Shown piece after piece: positions 22,257-33,004 of a stretch of 64,000 bases of DNA. The notes beneath the pieces are model-generated. The model did no database searches. It was not told the DNA's origin and was given only the letters and a program-made list of their open reading frames with translations. Position numbers and translations under genes: made by a program. Source of the stretch: Tethya wilhelma (Eukaryota; Porifera; Demospongiae; Tethyida; Tethyidae); assembly GCA_964030475.1 (NCBI GenBank), contig CAXIPT010000002.1, positions 13,459,267 through 13,523,266 of the forward strand, written 5' to 3'. Positions within the stretch are counted from its first letter, which is position 1, and every line of letters starts with the position of its first letter.

Positions 22257-23379
22257 CTAGTATCCAATCCCAAACAGTTGGATGTGATGGTGATGCCTAA
22301 CCTCTATGGAAACATTGTTGGCAACATTGGGGCGGGGCTAGTGGGTGGAGCTGGAATGTGCCCAGTCATAATTTCTCCAAGAATTATTGGGAGCAATTAC
22401 ATGTGCATGTTCCAGATCCTGGATCCCTTTTAGCTTTCTTGTAAGACAACCTTTACCAACTAAGTGTTGACTGTCACAGTGCTTGATTGTGGTTTCACCA
22501 TTTCCTTGCTTAACTCTTTAGGGCCTAAATTTATTATGCATATTTAATTAGATTTTATGAATATTTAATTAACCTTGGTTTTTGTACATTTTTGTTTTTG
22601 CTTTAACCTTAGTCACTCTCTTTTGTAGCTAGTTGAGCTTAGCTATGGTTGTACTAAGCCATGGCTATATATCCAATTAGTTCTAAGTTAGCTTTTTTTA
22701 ACTTAAAAGCTTGCAAAAACGGAAGGGGTCAAAGTTCGCCAAACGACCTGCATACTTTAGGCTTTTTTTCTAGCTTGAAGAGCAGCACTGCAAAAGCGCT
22801 TGCATGCAGGAATAGCCTAAGCCTCCCTGCACCTCTATAGCTAGCGTCAAGCTTCTCCTGCTAAGCACTAAGAAAAAAACGTGAGTTTAAAACCAAAGGT
22901 CACGATCTCGCCGCGATCGCGACCTTTGAACTCTAAAGCTTATATCTCCCCTCCCACTAATCAGACCTGACTCTTACTTAGTTTTTTAGTAGAGCACTTC
23001 CTTACCTAACTGCACAGCAAGTCTAAAGCTAATAGCTCAAACGCTATGGCTATTAAATAAAAAATGCGAAAAATCGCAGATTACGCGATCGTAGAATACG
23101 CGCGTGCGACTTTTGGCGCTGTCGGCCCTAAAGAGTTAAGTGTACAATAACACTGAAGCTACATTAATGGCATGCGTGTAGTGTAAGCTGTAAGTGATCT
23201 ACACCATGTTGTGTTTCTTGTTATAGCTGTCATGATCATGCCACCAAGATAGAAACAGCTGTCCACACTACAATAAGTTCAAAGGTTTGTTAACTTTCGG
23301 ATACTTTGGGGGAAGTGCCAGTCATACCTCCTCATTTGTTGAGGAGATGGTTAAGAACTTAGATGAGACCCCTCAGTGA
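22257..23379 (+). pseudogene. IDH3G 3' fragment (exons 10-12), broken
   Basis: Third partial copy. Exon 10 (from 22257) matches up to ATGTGCCCA and is then fused to intron sequence, losing more than half the exon. Exon 11 (about 23228-23285) is well preserved. Exon 12 is joined almost directly after exon 11, because intron 11 is largely deleted, and has an extra CAT that changes GCCAGTACC. The TGA at 23377 is kept. A TTAA-flanked 622-bp transposon sits in the intron. It may be the 3' part of copy 2 (10456-12641), but they are on different contigs. Confidence 0.85.
22514..23135. mobile_element. 622-bp TTAA-target transposon (non-autonomous)
   Basis: Ends CTCTTTAGGGCC / GGCCCTAAAGAG, flanked on both sides by TTAA (22510-22513 and 23136-23139). 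The empty site CTTTAAGTG is seen in the intact IDH3G intron. TTAA duplication is typical of piggyBac- and Kolobok-type transposases. The interior has CGCGATCGCG-type palindromes and no ORF. Confidence 0.85.
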
Positions 23380-23436
23380 TCATGATTGTCATCAGAGTAA
23401 GTCATGACGTACATTTTAGCAATTCCTGTACAGTTT

Positions 23437-23531
23437 ACAGTTTTGTCATGACTATATAGTCATGACAAAACTGTATAATGAGATAAATGTAAACTACAGT
23501 CTATATATAGACTGTAGTTTACATTTATCTC
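23437..23531. repeat. Two adjacent perfect palindromes (38 and 52 bp)
   Basis: 23437-23474 and 23480-23531 are each exactly self-complementary (half sites ACAGTTTTGTCATGACTA and GAGATAAATGTAAACTACAG). In the intact block (37590-37635) each half occurs only once, so the second halves were created after duplication. Confidence 0.95.
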
Positions 23532-23552
23532 TGTTCTGTCATACTTAGTATA

Positions 23553-25850
23553 GCAAAAATTTCAAAAAATAAGCAGTGTAGGAATGGGCAGTGCTGTAAA
23601 AAGTATTGGAACAAGGCATGTCTCAATTTCGGGCACATGACTACTTCATTTTCATTTTTGATCCTTCAATTATTGTTGTAAATGGTTGCAGAATTATCTG
23701 TATAGATGAAGTTTATCATCTGCAGCAACAGTATCACGGTTCAAATTCCTGCCAATCTTATCACTTGGCTAAATAGTGGAATAAAGCATAGCAGGCAGGA
23801 TTAGATTATACTGGCCAAGACTTGAACACACAAAAAAATGAAGTAGTCATGTGCCCGAAATTGAGACATGCCTTGTTCCAATACTTTTGACAGCACTGCC
23901 CATTCCTACACTGCTTATTTTTTGAAATTTTTGCTACTTGTTCATTCACTTTTTTCAACACTACAGTGTGAAGACTGTTAGAGACTGGTTAGTCCCTACA
24001 AAAAGCTTGAGTATAGCAGCTACATGCATTGTAATGCTAGAGTAACTAATGCGCATGCGCATTCAATGCCACGTGGATAGATAATGAATGACCTTTGAAC
24101 TCTACCTACAGGAAGATTGCTACGTTGAAGCATAGATATTATAGACTACGTGACCGGGATTGGAAACGCTACGCGAAATTCAGTATCATTCAATACAAAG
24201 TGGGCGGGCACTCCGAGTTGTAGATTTGAGATCTGATAGTAGCAGCTGCCATGAAAGCGCAAGAAAAAATTTACGCCAAGCCAGCTCAAGACTGAAGAAG
24301 TGGACAAATTGTGCCAAGTAAGTTACATTTACATGGCAAAATAGTAGTCGTCGTTCTGTTTAGTAGTTGCCCTTGTCATATGAGTGTGTATTAATTGGAA
24401 AAATTGTGAAATCATCTGTTGTTTGGACAAAATATTTGTAGAACAAAAGTATATTACCGTTTAAGAGTAGCTTTCTGTACCTCTATCTTTCTTACATTTT
24501 ATCCCCGGCCTCTCTAACCCTAATAGCTGAATTCAGTGGGCCATTAGGCTTGTGATGGTACTAAACATGACTCTACCTTGAGTTTATCAGAGTCTGTGAG
24601 AGGGTTAAAAACTTTTACTGATGGCTACCTGTGTAGGTAAACTTTCTGTACCTGTAGCCTTAGAGAAAGATGCTTCCAGCACCAATAGTACTGTATTTTC
24701 AATTGTGGATATCCTTTTATATGAACTAGACTTAATTTTATGCTAATAGTTTGTGTTGTTCTCCAGATATGCCAAGAAAACTCAGGCTCTTTTACAGAAC
24801 GAAACATTAAACTTTCTTGAGATAATCACCCAGTCCACTTCACCATTATTAGTCTCTATACTCTGGAGAGCCTCTTCTTTCACCTCTGATGGAAACCAAA
24901 AGCGGCCAACATCATTATCGGTGTCGTATGGTTTTGCCATGCATTGCTAGTACAGAATGTCCTACATACGTACTGCCCCCCAGATTTCTGACTCTTGCTA
25001 CTTATTAAAGACTTTGAATTTGCTGGTATAGCAGTAAATGTCAACTCTGTGTAAGTAACTATAATTGTGTGACTGTCATTGTACACAATTCATCCTTGGC
25101 AATGTACTATTCTTGATTTTTACTGCAGTGTTTGGAAAAGAAAATTTATCAAGAAGTCAGTGAACTCAGTAAAAATTTACTTTGTATTGTTTAAAAATGC
25201 AAGACACAATATATTATAATAACATAACAGTAGTGTTGATAGTATCAACCTGAACCATAGCTGCTCAGCTCGCTGAGAAAGAGAATACATCAAAGCATGG
25301 AAAGTACCTGTGCTGCTCAAGTAAACGCGCGCGCGCGTATATTACAACTCGGAGTGTCTGTATTAGCATATGGGCGTTTCCAATCCCGGTCACGTAGTCT
25401 ATAATATCTATGGTTGAAGTACATGAATTTATATGCTAAGTTTCAAAGCTTTCTAGTTTTTGTTTAGGCTTATTTGTGATGAAAATGAGTATCAAGGAAC
25501 GCAGTTCCCTTGAAAAGGACTTACCTAGTCCTGTCAAAGTTGGCTCCACACTTTCTGATTCCCTGGAAACCGTGTTCAAGTAAGTCAGTTAGTACGTAAG
25601 CAAGTACGTTAGGAGAACAAAAATGGCACTATTGTGGCTTCCTACTAGCGCTCTGTATGAGTTCCCAGTGAAGTTTCTGTGAGCTTCAGGCCTTGCATGC
25701 AGTTGGTAATCTGTTGGGGAGAGCCTTTGAGCAAGTTTGAGGGCTTAACTTTGTTTTGTTAGATTTTTATGGTGATAAACATTTTGTATTGGGTCTATGA
25801 GACATGTGGCCCATTCCTACTACACGTACTACCGTACGTATGATACTCAC
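23553..25850 (+). repeat. Composite foldback repeat R1, copy C, interrupted
   Basis: Foldback arms are at 23553-23655 and 23833-23940, the body continues to 24130 and resumes at 25413 after a nested transposon, and the R1 right end is near 25845. The whole is inserted between the IDH3G fragment and the GATM exon copy, where the intact block has only 290 bp. Confidence 0.75.
24131..25412. mobile_element. 1282-bp transposon with 37-bp inverted repeats and 7-bp target duplication
   Basis: The ends start CATAGATATTATAGACTACG and are mirrored exactly for about 37 bp. A second inverted block (CACTCCGAGTTGTA) lies ~60 bp in. GTTGAAG flanks both sides (24124-24130, 25413-25419), and R1 copies A and B show the empty site. 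Short ORFs inside (near 24625-24950) have no recognised transposase domain, so it is probably non-autonomous. Confidence 0.85.
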
Positions 25851-26007
25851 ATATTTCTCTGTTTATAGCTCAATCGCCAAAAGGGAATATGTAGAATATA
25901 TGTGTAATAGGACCTTTACAGGATACCATTTTTATGACCATTCACCACTTGTCATAATATATATAGTATATAACAGTACATTCATAGTGCTAGAATGAAA
26001 TGTGGTT

Positions 26008-26274
26008 TCATTGAAAATATGACTGTAGTTCTCCTTTTCTTCTGATGTCACAAGTATAGCAGTGAACACCCCCTCCAAGGCTGTAGGCATTCCTGAAGGG
26101 GATCTTGATGCATTTGAGGCCCAGTTTCTCATAAAGCTCTATGAGTGATTCCTCTTGGGCCTCCACTATTATCCTGTTGGCATCTAGAGATAGAGTGTTG
26201 ACATTGAGCCAAGTGGAGGAGAACCACATTGGGTGGTCAGCAGGTGTCATAAGTGGTGGGAGGCGGTCAATAAC
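26008..26274 (-). pseudogene. Isolated copy of the GATM last exon
   Basis: 89 codons including the stop, nearly identical to 37827-38093, with the acceptor CAG kept at 26275. It encodes the C-terminal third of glycine amidinotransferase with the active-site segment [10 protein letters not shown]. The upstream exons are absent: the copy stops about 15 bases into the intron and unrelated sequence follows. It is open but orphaned, so I call it a gene fragment. The few differences (for example VIDRLPPLM for VIDRPPPPM) are mild. Confidence 0.85.
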
Positions 26275-26471
26275 CTGTAATTAAATCAATCCTCTCATGT
26301 TTGTACTATATGCTATGTCTTGCAGTACTACCTGCATTAAAGGAACTGTGTCACTGTATAAACACTGTTTTGTTACTAAAAATAAAATGTGTGCCGTTCA
26401 ATGACCTTGTTGTGACGTTTTTTGTTTTGTTTCTAGCGTGACTTGGGTACCACCACATCCTTCTTGGCCCT

Positions 26472-27557
26472 ATGAAGAAACACTTTACTACCATTGTTGT
26501 ATCAACCATTAGTGTCACTCTGCTGTTCGTACTTGCCTTCCTTCTGGCATTTGGTTCTCACTATTACTCTGGGAAAAAAGAGATACCTATGTGACAAATT
26601 GAGCTGGGATTTTGGCATATGTGGGTGGTATTTTGGACTCAGTCTCTAAATAGTGGCTCTATCGGTAATCCAGTCTCGAGATCTCCAAAATCATGGCCCA
26701 CAATCACATGCACAGTGCATAACAACAAAATGCTGGCTCAGCATTAGATAATGATTATATTTTACACAGTTATGATAATTATGGCAAAATTGATCATGTT
26801 TGAGGTCAATTAGAAATACACCAATCACATACATAATATGGAGCTGGCATTAAAGTCGTGCTGTTATGAGTTACTAAACTTTAGCATCATACCTTTTATT
26901 GTCTTAGTGTAATCATTGAACAGAGTTTATCTGAGTTTCCTGAGGGTAGAGTGGAATATTGCGATTGTTTTTTTTTCAAAACCCCATAGAGGAGGTCTAT
27001 GTGACATGCTCTTTTTCAATTTGTCTGGTATTTCTAGACTTATGTAATTTGACCCCTTCAGAGTAAAATGTAGTCCTTTCTAAAGGTTTAACTGTGTCTT
27101 AACAACAGCTTACAAATTAAATGACACACTCTTTTATAACTAAGGAAATATATTGCATTTTCTCTTTCAGTTTCACTGTAAGTCACAAGCATGATGATTC
27201 CAGTGAGGATGAACTGTTCAGTAGGAAGACACCACTGAATGGGTCACCAGATGTTAAGGAAAGAGTTGCATTGCTAAAGTTAAGCCCACAACCTCCTTCA
27301 GCTAGCAAGTATCTTCCAGATCAGCTAACAGACAACATGTGTCACAATCCAGGTACACACTGTCACATACGTACACTCAAAATAGTTTACAAAATTTAAT
27401 AAATTGTATTATGATTGCTTCAGCATTTGAAGAAATGGTTTACCACAGTCCTGATGCTATGAAAGAAGCAAACAAGTTGACACAGACACCAGAACAAAGA
27501 GCAGTTGTACAGACTTCTCTCGAGTTGAAAGACGCCAACATTGGCCAATTAACGTGA
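26472..27557 (+). CDS. Gene X: C-terminal exons of an unrecognised, possibly single-pass membrane protein
   Basis: Two secure exons: 27171-27352 and 27424-27557, joined in phase with good GT-AG sites and ending in TGA. They encode a hydrophilic tail with an acidic/serine patch (HKHDDSSEDELFSRKTP) and end GQLT. A candidate preceding exon, 26472-26590, encodes MKKHFTTIVVSTISVTLLFV... with one hydrophobic span of ~22 residues. Its donor (AT-GTGACA) joins in phase but is weak, and an in-frame stop lies shortly upstream of its ATG. The protein family is not recognised. The gene faces SPR tail to tail; its 3' flank is duplicated at the left edge of the window. Confidence 0.45.
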
Positions 27558-28022
27558 AATATCAACCCTACAACAAAGTCCCACCCTACACCCTTCTCGT
27601 TCTCCTGGTGGTGACACAGTGGACATTGTCAGACCAGACTCCCCATTGGAAGGACCTAGTACAGCTCTATATGTAATCCCACAGAGAAAGGCCACCTAGG
27701 TGGTTGCTTGCAAGAGATAGTTACATTCATGTACATGTGAAGATAATTGAGTATTGAGTCACAAGCACATGCACATCGACATAGGTCACCCATCAAAAAT
27801 TATTATTCTAAACATGCATGTAACACTGTAAGGTCAAAGGTGAGAGCCTGGGAACGAGGCTATGTAACATAACATCAATATAATAATATTAATTTGGAAT
27901 AAATTTCATAGTGACTAAAATTATTATAGTAAACAATTTTTGTTAAATTTTATGGTGACTAAAATTATTATAGTAAATTAAACAATTTTTGTGTTTCTAC
28001 TAAACTCACATTATTGAGATAG
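27558..28022. other. Convergent 3' flanks of gene X and SPR copy B
   Basis: The first part matches bases 1-140 of the window. 27895-28005 contains a short direct duplication (ATTTCATAGTGACTAAAATT / ATTTTATGGTGACTAAAATT). No gene is seen. Confidence 0.6.
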
Positions 28023-29104
28023 CTATTTACGATTATAATAGTCTATGGTACATCCATTTTCATACTTATCATCTTTCAAGATTTGTACCAACTTTAGAAT
28101 CGATTTTTCACAAGTCAGTATCTTAATGCCTTCCACCGAATAGGTATAGGTTGGCGATTCTCTGAGCATATCAGTATCACAGGGACCAGGGCCATAGCTG
28201 AGCTGACGGATAGCAGGTAACTCCTTGCAAAGGGATCCCATGAATGCAGTCCGGGCTGCTTTGACAGTACTGTACATTGAGTACCACTTGGAGTAGACTG
28301 TATACAGTATAGATGACATGTGGACTACATAGTGCTTCTGATTCTCAGTAGGAAAGGCTGAAAGAAACCTAGTGGTGAGGACTATCATAGAAGTGACGTT
28401 TGTATCCAAGTATGCTTGGATTTTCTTAGGGTCGTTTTGAGAAAGGAATGGTACAAACTCATTCATGGTGGCAGCATTGTGGACAAGAACTCCTTGTTCG
28501 TGTTGAGAAGTATCAATGAGCTCCACTATCTTAGTGCAGAATGCAGGAAGAGCGTCCATGTCACTGAGATCACCGGTAACGATGTGAACATTGACACCAG
28601 GTGCTTGAGAGATGATAAGAGACTTGGTTTCTTCCAAACCCTTCTCATTGCGGGCAGTTATCACCACATCACTCTTGATACCTACAGAACAATGCACAAT
28701 GATGGGGTTATTAATTGTATTCAAGTGCATATCTACACATACAGTTTATTGTCGGATGGTCTGTGACTACAAACCACAGTATATATACAGTTGAGTACAC
28801 TATATGGTGGTCATTTGGCATGCATGCATAAATACATTAAAATTTGTTCTTAAATTTTGTGGTTTTATTTTAATTCACAGTCCAACTGTACTTCTAGATA
28901 ATGCACACTATACGTGGGGCATGATTGATGGGTGCAGTTTCAAAAGTAAGTGTTTAGAGAAGCACAATATCCTCGTATCTCAGAAACTACAGTGTCTTGC
29001 AAGATTCTACACAACCATTTTCAAGACAATTTCGATTCATGGACAAAAGTACCTTCAGTTTGGACCATAGAGCTGCCATTTTTCACATTATCCCGTAAAA
29101 GACA

Positions 29105-29153
<49 letters not shown>

Positions 29154-30607
29154 CGACTACCGTAATCCTCTGCATGTGGTAATCATGCACCGAGGCTTAA
29201 TTATACCTATTTCTCTGGACAGTCTACAATGACAGTAGACTATATCATACGTATGGTAGTACGTATAGTAGGAGTGTCTTGCAAGATTCAAGATGATTTT
29301 GATTCATGAACGAAAGTACCTTCGGTTTGGACCATAGAGCTGCCATTCTTCACATTATCCAGTAACAGACAGATGCACACACACACACACAAAACGACTA
29401 CCGTAATCCTCTGCATGTGATACTCATGCGCCGAGGCTTAATTATACCTATTTCTCTGGACAGTCTACAATGACAGTAGACTATATCATATGTACAGTGT
29501 CCCATAGACACAATACAAAATGTTTATGATCATAAAAATCTAGCAAAACAAAATTAAGCCTTCAAACTTGCTCAGAGGCTCTCACTGACAGATTACCAAT
29601 ATTGCATGCAAGGCCTAAAACTCACAGAAACCTTCCTAAGCACTCGTATAGACAGCTAATGGGAAGCCACAAGAGTGCCATTTTTGTTCTGCTAACGTAC
29701 GTACGTACTTTCTGACTGACTTACTTGAGAAGCTTTTCCAGAGAACCAGAATGTCTTGAGCCAACTTTGACAGCACAAAGTAAGTTCTCTTCATAGGTAT
29801 TACATTCCTTGATACTCGTTCCGTTAGTGAATCCAGCGATAGGTAATGACACATTTGACAATTTCTCACTGTATACTTATTGTATAAAAATCAGTACCTC
29901 TGGTAGCCGTCAGTTTTCAGTGAGTATAGTTTGTTGTGACTATGATTAAAGAATTAAGANATGCCAGAGAACATTAAAAAATTTTTTAGACGCCATATAA
30001 GCTACACAGATGAAGACCATTGATTATTTACAATACTCACAAAAATATAGTTTACCCTGTCCAGACAATGGTACTGGGATAGCTTTAGCTAAACTCAATA
30101 AAAAGAAAGCTAAAACTAACCTGCAACAGACATAGCTAAGGGAGCAACATCAGTATACCTGTCACATTTTATCGCAAAAAAAATTTCAAGCTAGTTCCAA
30201 AGACTTGTTGATTTATCATCCTTACAAGTTATCTTAAATCTCACAACTATTTATCATAGTGACAAATTTATAAAATGGACAATAACATGCAACGACTAGA
30301 TGCCAGCTAACCAGTTACTTCTTGCGAGATGTTGAAGCACCCTCAGGCATATGCACGTGGTAGATATGAGCTTTATTTAGAACCATTAGTTTTGAGTGCA
30401 GCCCCGCCCCCTTCAAGTAAAAGAGGTACTAAAATAATTTTGACCGGAAAACGGAGCTGTCCAGGAAACGGTCCCCTCCCTCTATATAGGAGCATGAAAG
30501 TTACCTGCTTTATCCCATTCTTTTGAGAACTGGATTGCAATCTCTCTTCCAAGACCTCTGCTAGCTCCAGTCACCACACAGATGCTTCTCTTTTGAAACA
30601 GTGCCAT
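28023..30607 (-). CDS. Sepiapterin reductase, copy B (2 exons)
   Basis: Second SPR gene. Exon 1 is 30607-30505 and exon 2 is 28681-28023; they join in phase to give 253 residues. It has the same TGASRGLG motif and catalytic YSTVK (Tyr and Lys kept). The C-terminal part differs from copy A most (GPGPCDTDMLRESPTYTYS), including a three-residue shorter region. No frameshift or stop is seen. The two exons lie on either side of the N at 29960, so their linkage rests on the scaffold. The intron contains Helentron-end and R1 fragments. The family role is NADPH-dependent reduction in tetrahydrobiopterin synthesis. Confidence 0.85.
28402..29959. repeat. Partner of 13392-14951 (overlapping contig end)
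   Basis: See 13392-14951. It contains SPR exon 2 5' part, two Helentron 5'-end fragments (about 28884-29198 and 29275-29439), a CA tract and a reverse R1 fragment. It ends one base before the N at 29960. Confidence 0.9.
29961..30504. other. SPR copy B intron, right of the gap
   Basis: AT-rich sequence, with a GC-richer patch at 30395-30485 (GCCCCGCCCCC, GGAAACGGTCCCC). It does not match the intron of copy A and holds no supported gene. Confidence 0.5.
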
Positions 30608-31369
30608 GTTTTACTGCAGTGAATCTGATTGGTAATGGTAGGGTGTACGTGTGCAATGAAAAATTCACATTCACTTTTGAACAACTAAGTTCATTCAACT
30701 TGTAGAGTAGGTTGAAACCTAACCAACGCACCTTCAAACTCCGTTGTCTCCTATCAACGAATGACTCACTTCTGAAGGCTTGGTAGACTTACTGTTGTGA
30801 GCGAACCAAGTGTAGAATCGTAAAAGAACTGACTCTTCCATATATGGAAATATCCAGTCTCTAACATTAGTGAGCATGCTCAATACAGTTAACATTAATT
30901 ATTACGGTAAGATAGTTAATTGTCCACATCTCCCTTACTTCGAGCATAGACAAAAGTCAGAGGAGGTGGACATGCAGGGGCGTAGCTATGATTTTTAGTG
31001 AGGGTTGAAAAATTTTGGGGTACCACGCCCACTTTCGATGTACACGCCCCTTAATTAGCGCGTTTTCGCTAGCGCTAGCTTCGTTCAACCATAACAAGGC
31101 TATGCATGAAGAGAGCTTAACTAGCATTCCTGGATAACCGTTTTTGCTCATTTCTGCCACCACACGGAATGAAGCAGCTTGGCTTTAATAATAATAATAA
31201 TAATTTGCTCTACAGCGACACCAGAAATTGTTGAAAAATGAAAGATGTTGATATATAAAGTGAGAGTTCACTGGCATGAAGGTGGCTGACAGACAGACAC
31301 CAACTAGTGGTGCTGCTGTAAGAATTATTAATTAAAACTATATGAACACAATGAGTATATAAACAAACA
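30608..31369. other. SPR copy B upstream region
   Basis: No gene is recognised. 30974 onward (GGGGCGTAGCTATGATTTTT) resembles the edge of a dispersed element. A short AAT tract lies at 31188-31204. Confidence 0.45.
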
Positions 31370-32020
31370 AATAGTATGTGCTGATTGGGTGTTATTGACT
31401 GCAGTGGGTTCTGATACAGTTGCTGATACATCTATTGCATAGACAAAGGTAGTGGAATGAACACGGGAGTTCAGGATTGAAGTGTTCCAGAAAATGTGAC
31501 CACAGGTGGTTGAAGATATTACGTATGATTGTTGCTGGAGAAAGCGACAAGTCAATGGGGGGGAGAGAATTCCAAAGCCTTACAATCCAATTAAAATAAT
31601 AGTGGCGTGTTGATGATAGCCTTGGAAATTTGTGAACAAGCTTAAACTTAGGGCATAAAATGCCTTGGAGAAATATTGTAGTGTTGTGTCCATGAAAGAT
31701 CTGCAGACAATGCTATACCTAGATCTTTCTGCTTACTAGTAAGCTCATCTGGGTGCTCTTTGATCTTGTAAGTGAAGGAAGTGTCTACGTGAGAGACATG
31801 ACTTGCACTCGCTGAGATTCTTAGCGCAGCACATTTGCTGTAGTTGAGAGCGAGTCTCCAGAGGTCACACCAGGATGACACACTGTTCAGGTCAGATTGA
31901 ATTGCATGATCGTAGTGGGAAGATTTGATACACTTGAGTAGTTTGGTGTCGTCAGCAAACAGATAAGTGTCAGTTGAGGGAGAACATAGCGGTAGATCAT
32001 TGATGTAAACATTGAACTTT
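31370..32020 (-). pseudogene. Non-LTR retrotransposon reverse transcriptase, 3' fragment
   Basis: In the minus frame near 32005-31920 it reads NVYINDLPLCSPSTDTYLFADD, containing the catalytic FADD box of LINE reverse transcriptases. NSVSSWCDLWRLALNYSKC, the thumb-side region, follows. After a frame break near 31650 the typical C-terminal end resumes (HYYFNWIVRLWNSLP, ATIIRNIFNHLW). This is the pattern of Jockey/CR1-type elements. It is 5'-truncated, frameshifted and without a tail, so it is dead. Confidence 0.75.
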
Positions 32021-32214
32021 AATTAAAATCAAGAACGGGTATATATCCCAGAATAACTTCTTTCAAAAAAAAATGAAGCAGCTATTACCTATACTATAGC
32101 GTATGTCATGGCTCAGCAATTCAGTACGGTCACAGTGATGCTTTCTAAGTACTCAAATCACTCTGGATCATTTTCTTAGTCGGTCCTTGTTCTTGTGATG
32201 TACATGTATATCAT

Positions 32215-32290
32215 AGAATCAACTTTGAACCTCCCACCAGAGGCCAACCTCCGAATAAAGGCTAAAAGCCTCGCTCTATTCGACTGTATT
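32215..32290. repeat. MITE-like AACCTCC...CGACTGTAT repeat
   Basis: Relative of 20760-20852; it runs directly into a Helentron-type 3' hairpin. Confidence 0.5.
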
Positions 32291-32292
32291 AT

Positions 32293-32318
32293 GCACCAAG
32301 GGTTATGCACCTTGGTGC
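32293..32318. repeat. Helentron-type 3' hairpin remnant
   Basis: GCACCAAGG and CCTTGGTGC form a perfect 9-bp stem around GTTATGCA. The same design is at 60865-60890, the proposed 3' end of the autonomous element. The rest of the element is absent. Confidence 0.6.
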
Positions 32319-32383
32319 CTTCAAACACAGGCATGAAATGATACATCAAGTGTTTCTTATTTGTTTATTTATTTATCTTTTCC

Positions 32384-32734
32384 TTCAATTTCAAAAGGCC
32401 CACAAATGAGTTTTGAGTAAACTTTCATTGATATGCTCTCTTCATTCCTTCACTCCTGTCTAGTGCAGTTAGATTTGTAGGTAATCCCTCCTTAGAAAGG
32501 GCTTTGCCAACCAATCCAGTTCCTGCAGCAACATCTAGTATTGCCTTGCTCTGATCGGAAAGTAATGATGAAAGTAATTTTGCAGCAATGGCCCAAGTTG
32601 GTCCATTGTATTATATATATCCCGTCCATTTGATGATCACAGTAACGGAGCACGGGTTTTGAAGAAGCTTTCAACAGAATCAAGTTTTTCCTTTTTCCAT
32701 GGGATTTCTGCTTGATATTGAACGGTAAATGCCA
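32384..32734 (-). pseudogene. METTL27-like pseudogene
   Basis: The start MAFTVQYQAEIPWKKEKLDS is kept, but a frameshift and TGA follow within 40 codons (after the FFKTRAP segment), with more small indels (WNPL-type gains around 32595-32625). The region beyond motif II is replaced by unrelated AT-rich sequence, so the C-terminal half is missing. It corresponds to 3179-3826. Confidence 0.85.
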
Positions 32735-33004
32735 TAGTTAATAGCGAATTACAGATAAAACCAAAAAATTCAGCGACAGTAGTAGCCTACAGTAGCTACG
32801 ACTAACGTTCCGTGCGAACAAACGACGCGCGGGTCAGTCAGAGTGGGCATGCGCAGTAATTAGCGTTGCAACGTTGAAGATATTGTTCTAATTATATGAG
32901 CAACCCCAAAAAGTAAAATTGAAAAGAATTACTGTGACATGACGTGACCCAGCTGGCAGCTGTTCTTCGTAGGAGTCAAGACCCCGGGCCGTGAACAAAA
33001 AGGC
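32735..33004. promoter_or_regulatory. Probable promoter of IDH3G (divergent-promoter copy)
   Basis: Third copy of the 3827-4068 region; it keeps GAGCAACCCCAAAAAGTAAA and CAGCTGGCAGCTG and lies just upstream of the intact IDH3G ATG. It probably drives IDH3G alone now, because the METTL27-like gene on its left is dead. Confidence 0.5.

Noticed and set aside
21900..22273. His/Thr or Cys/Val repeat ORFs
   Set aside because: Translation of a TG/CA microsatellite, partly across N.
30329..30526. 65-codon plus ORF in the SPR copy B intron
   Set aside because: No splice context, low-complexity proline/serine composition, and overlap with SPR exon 1 on the other strand.
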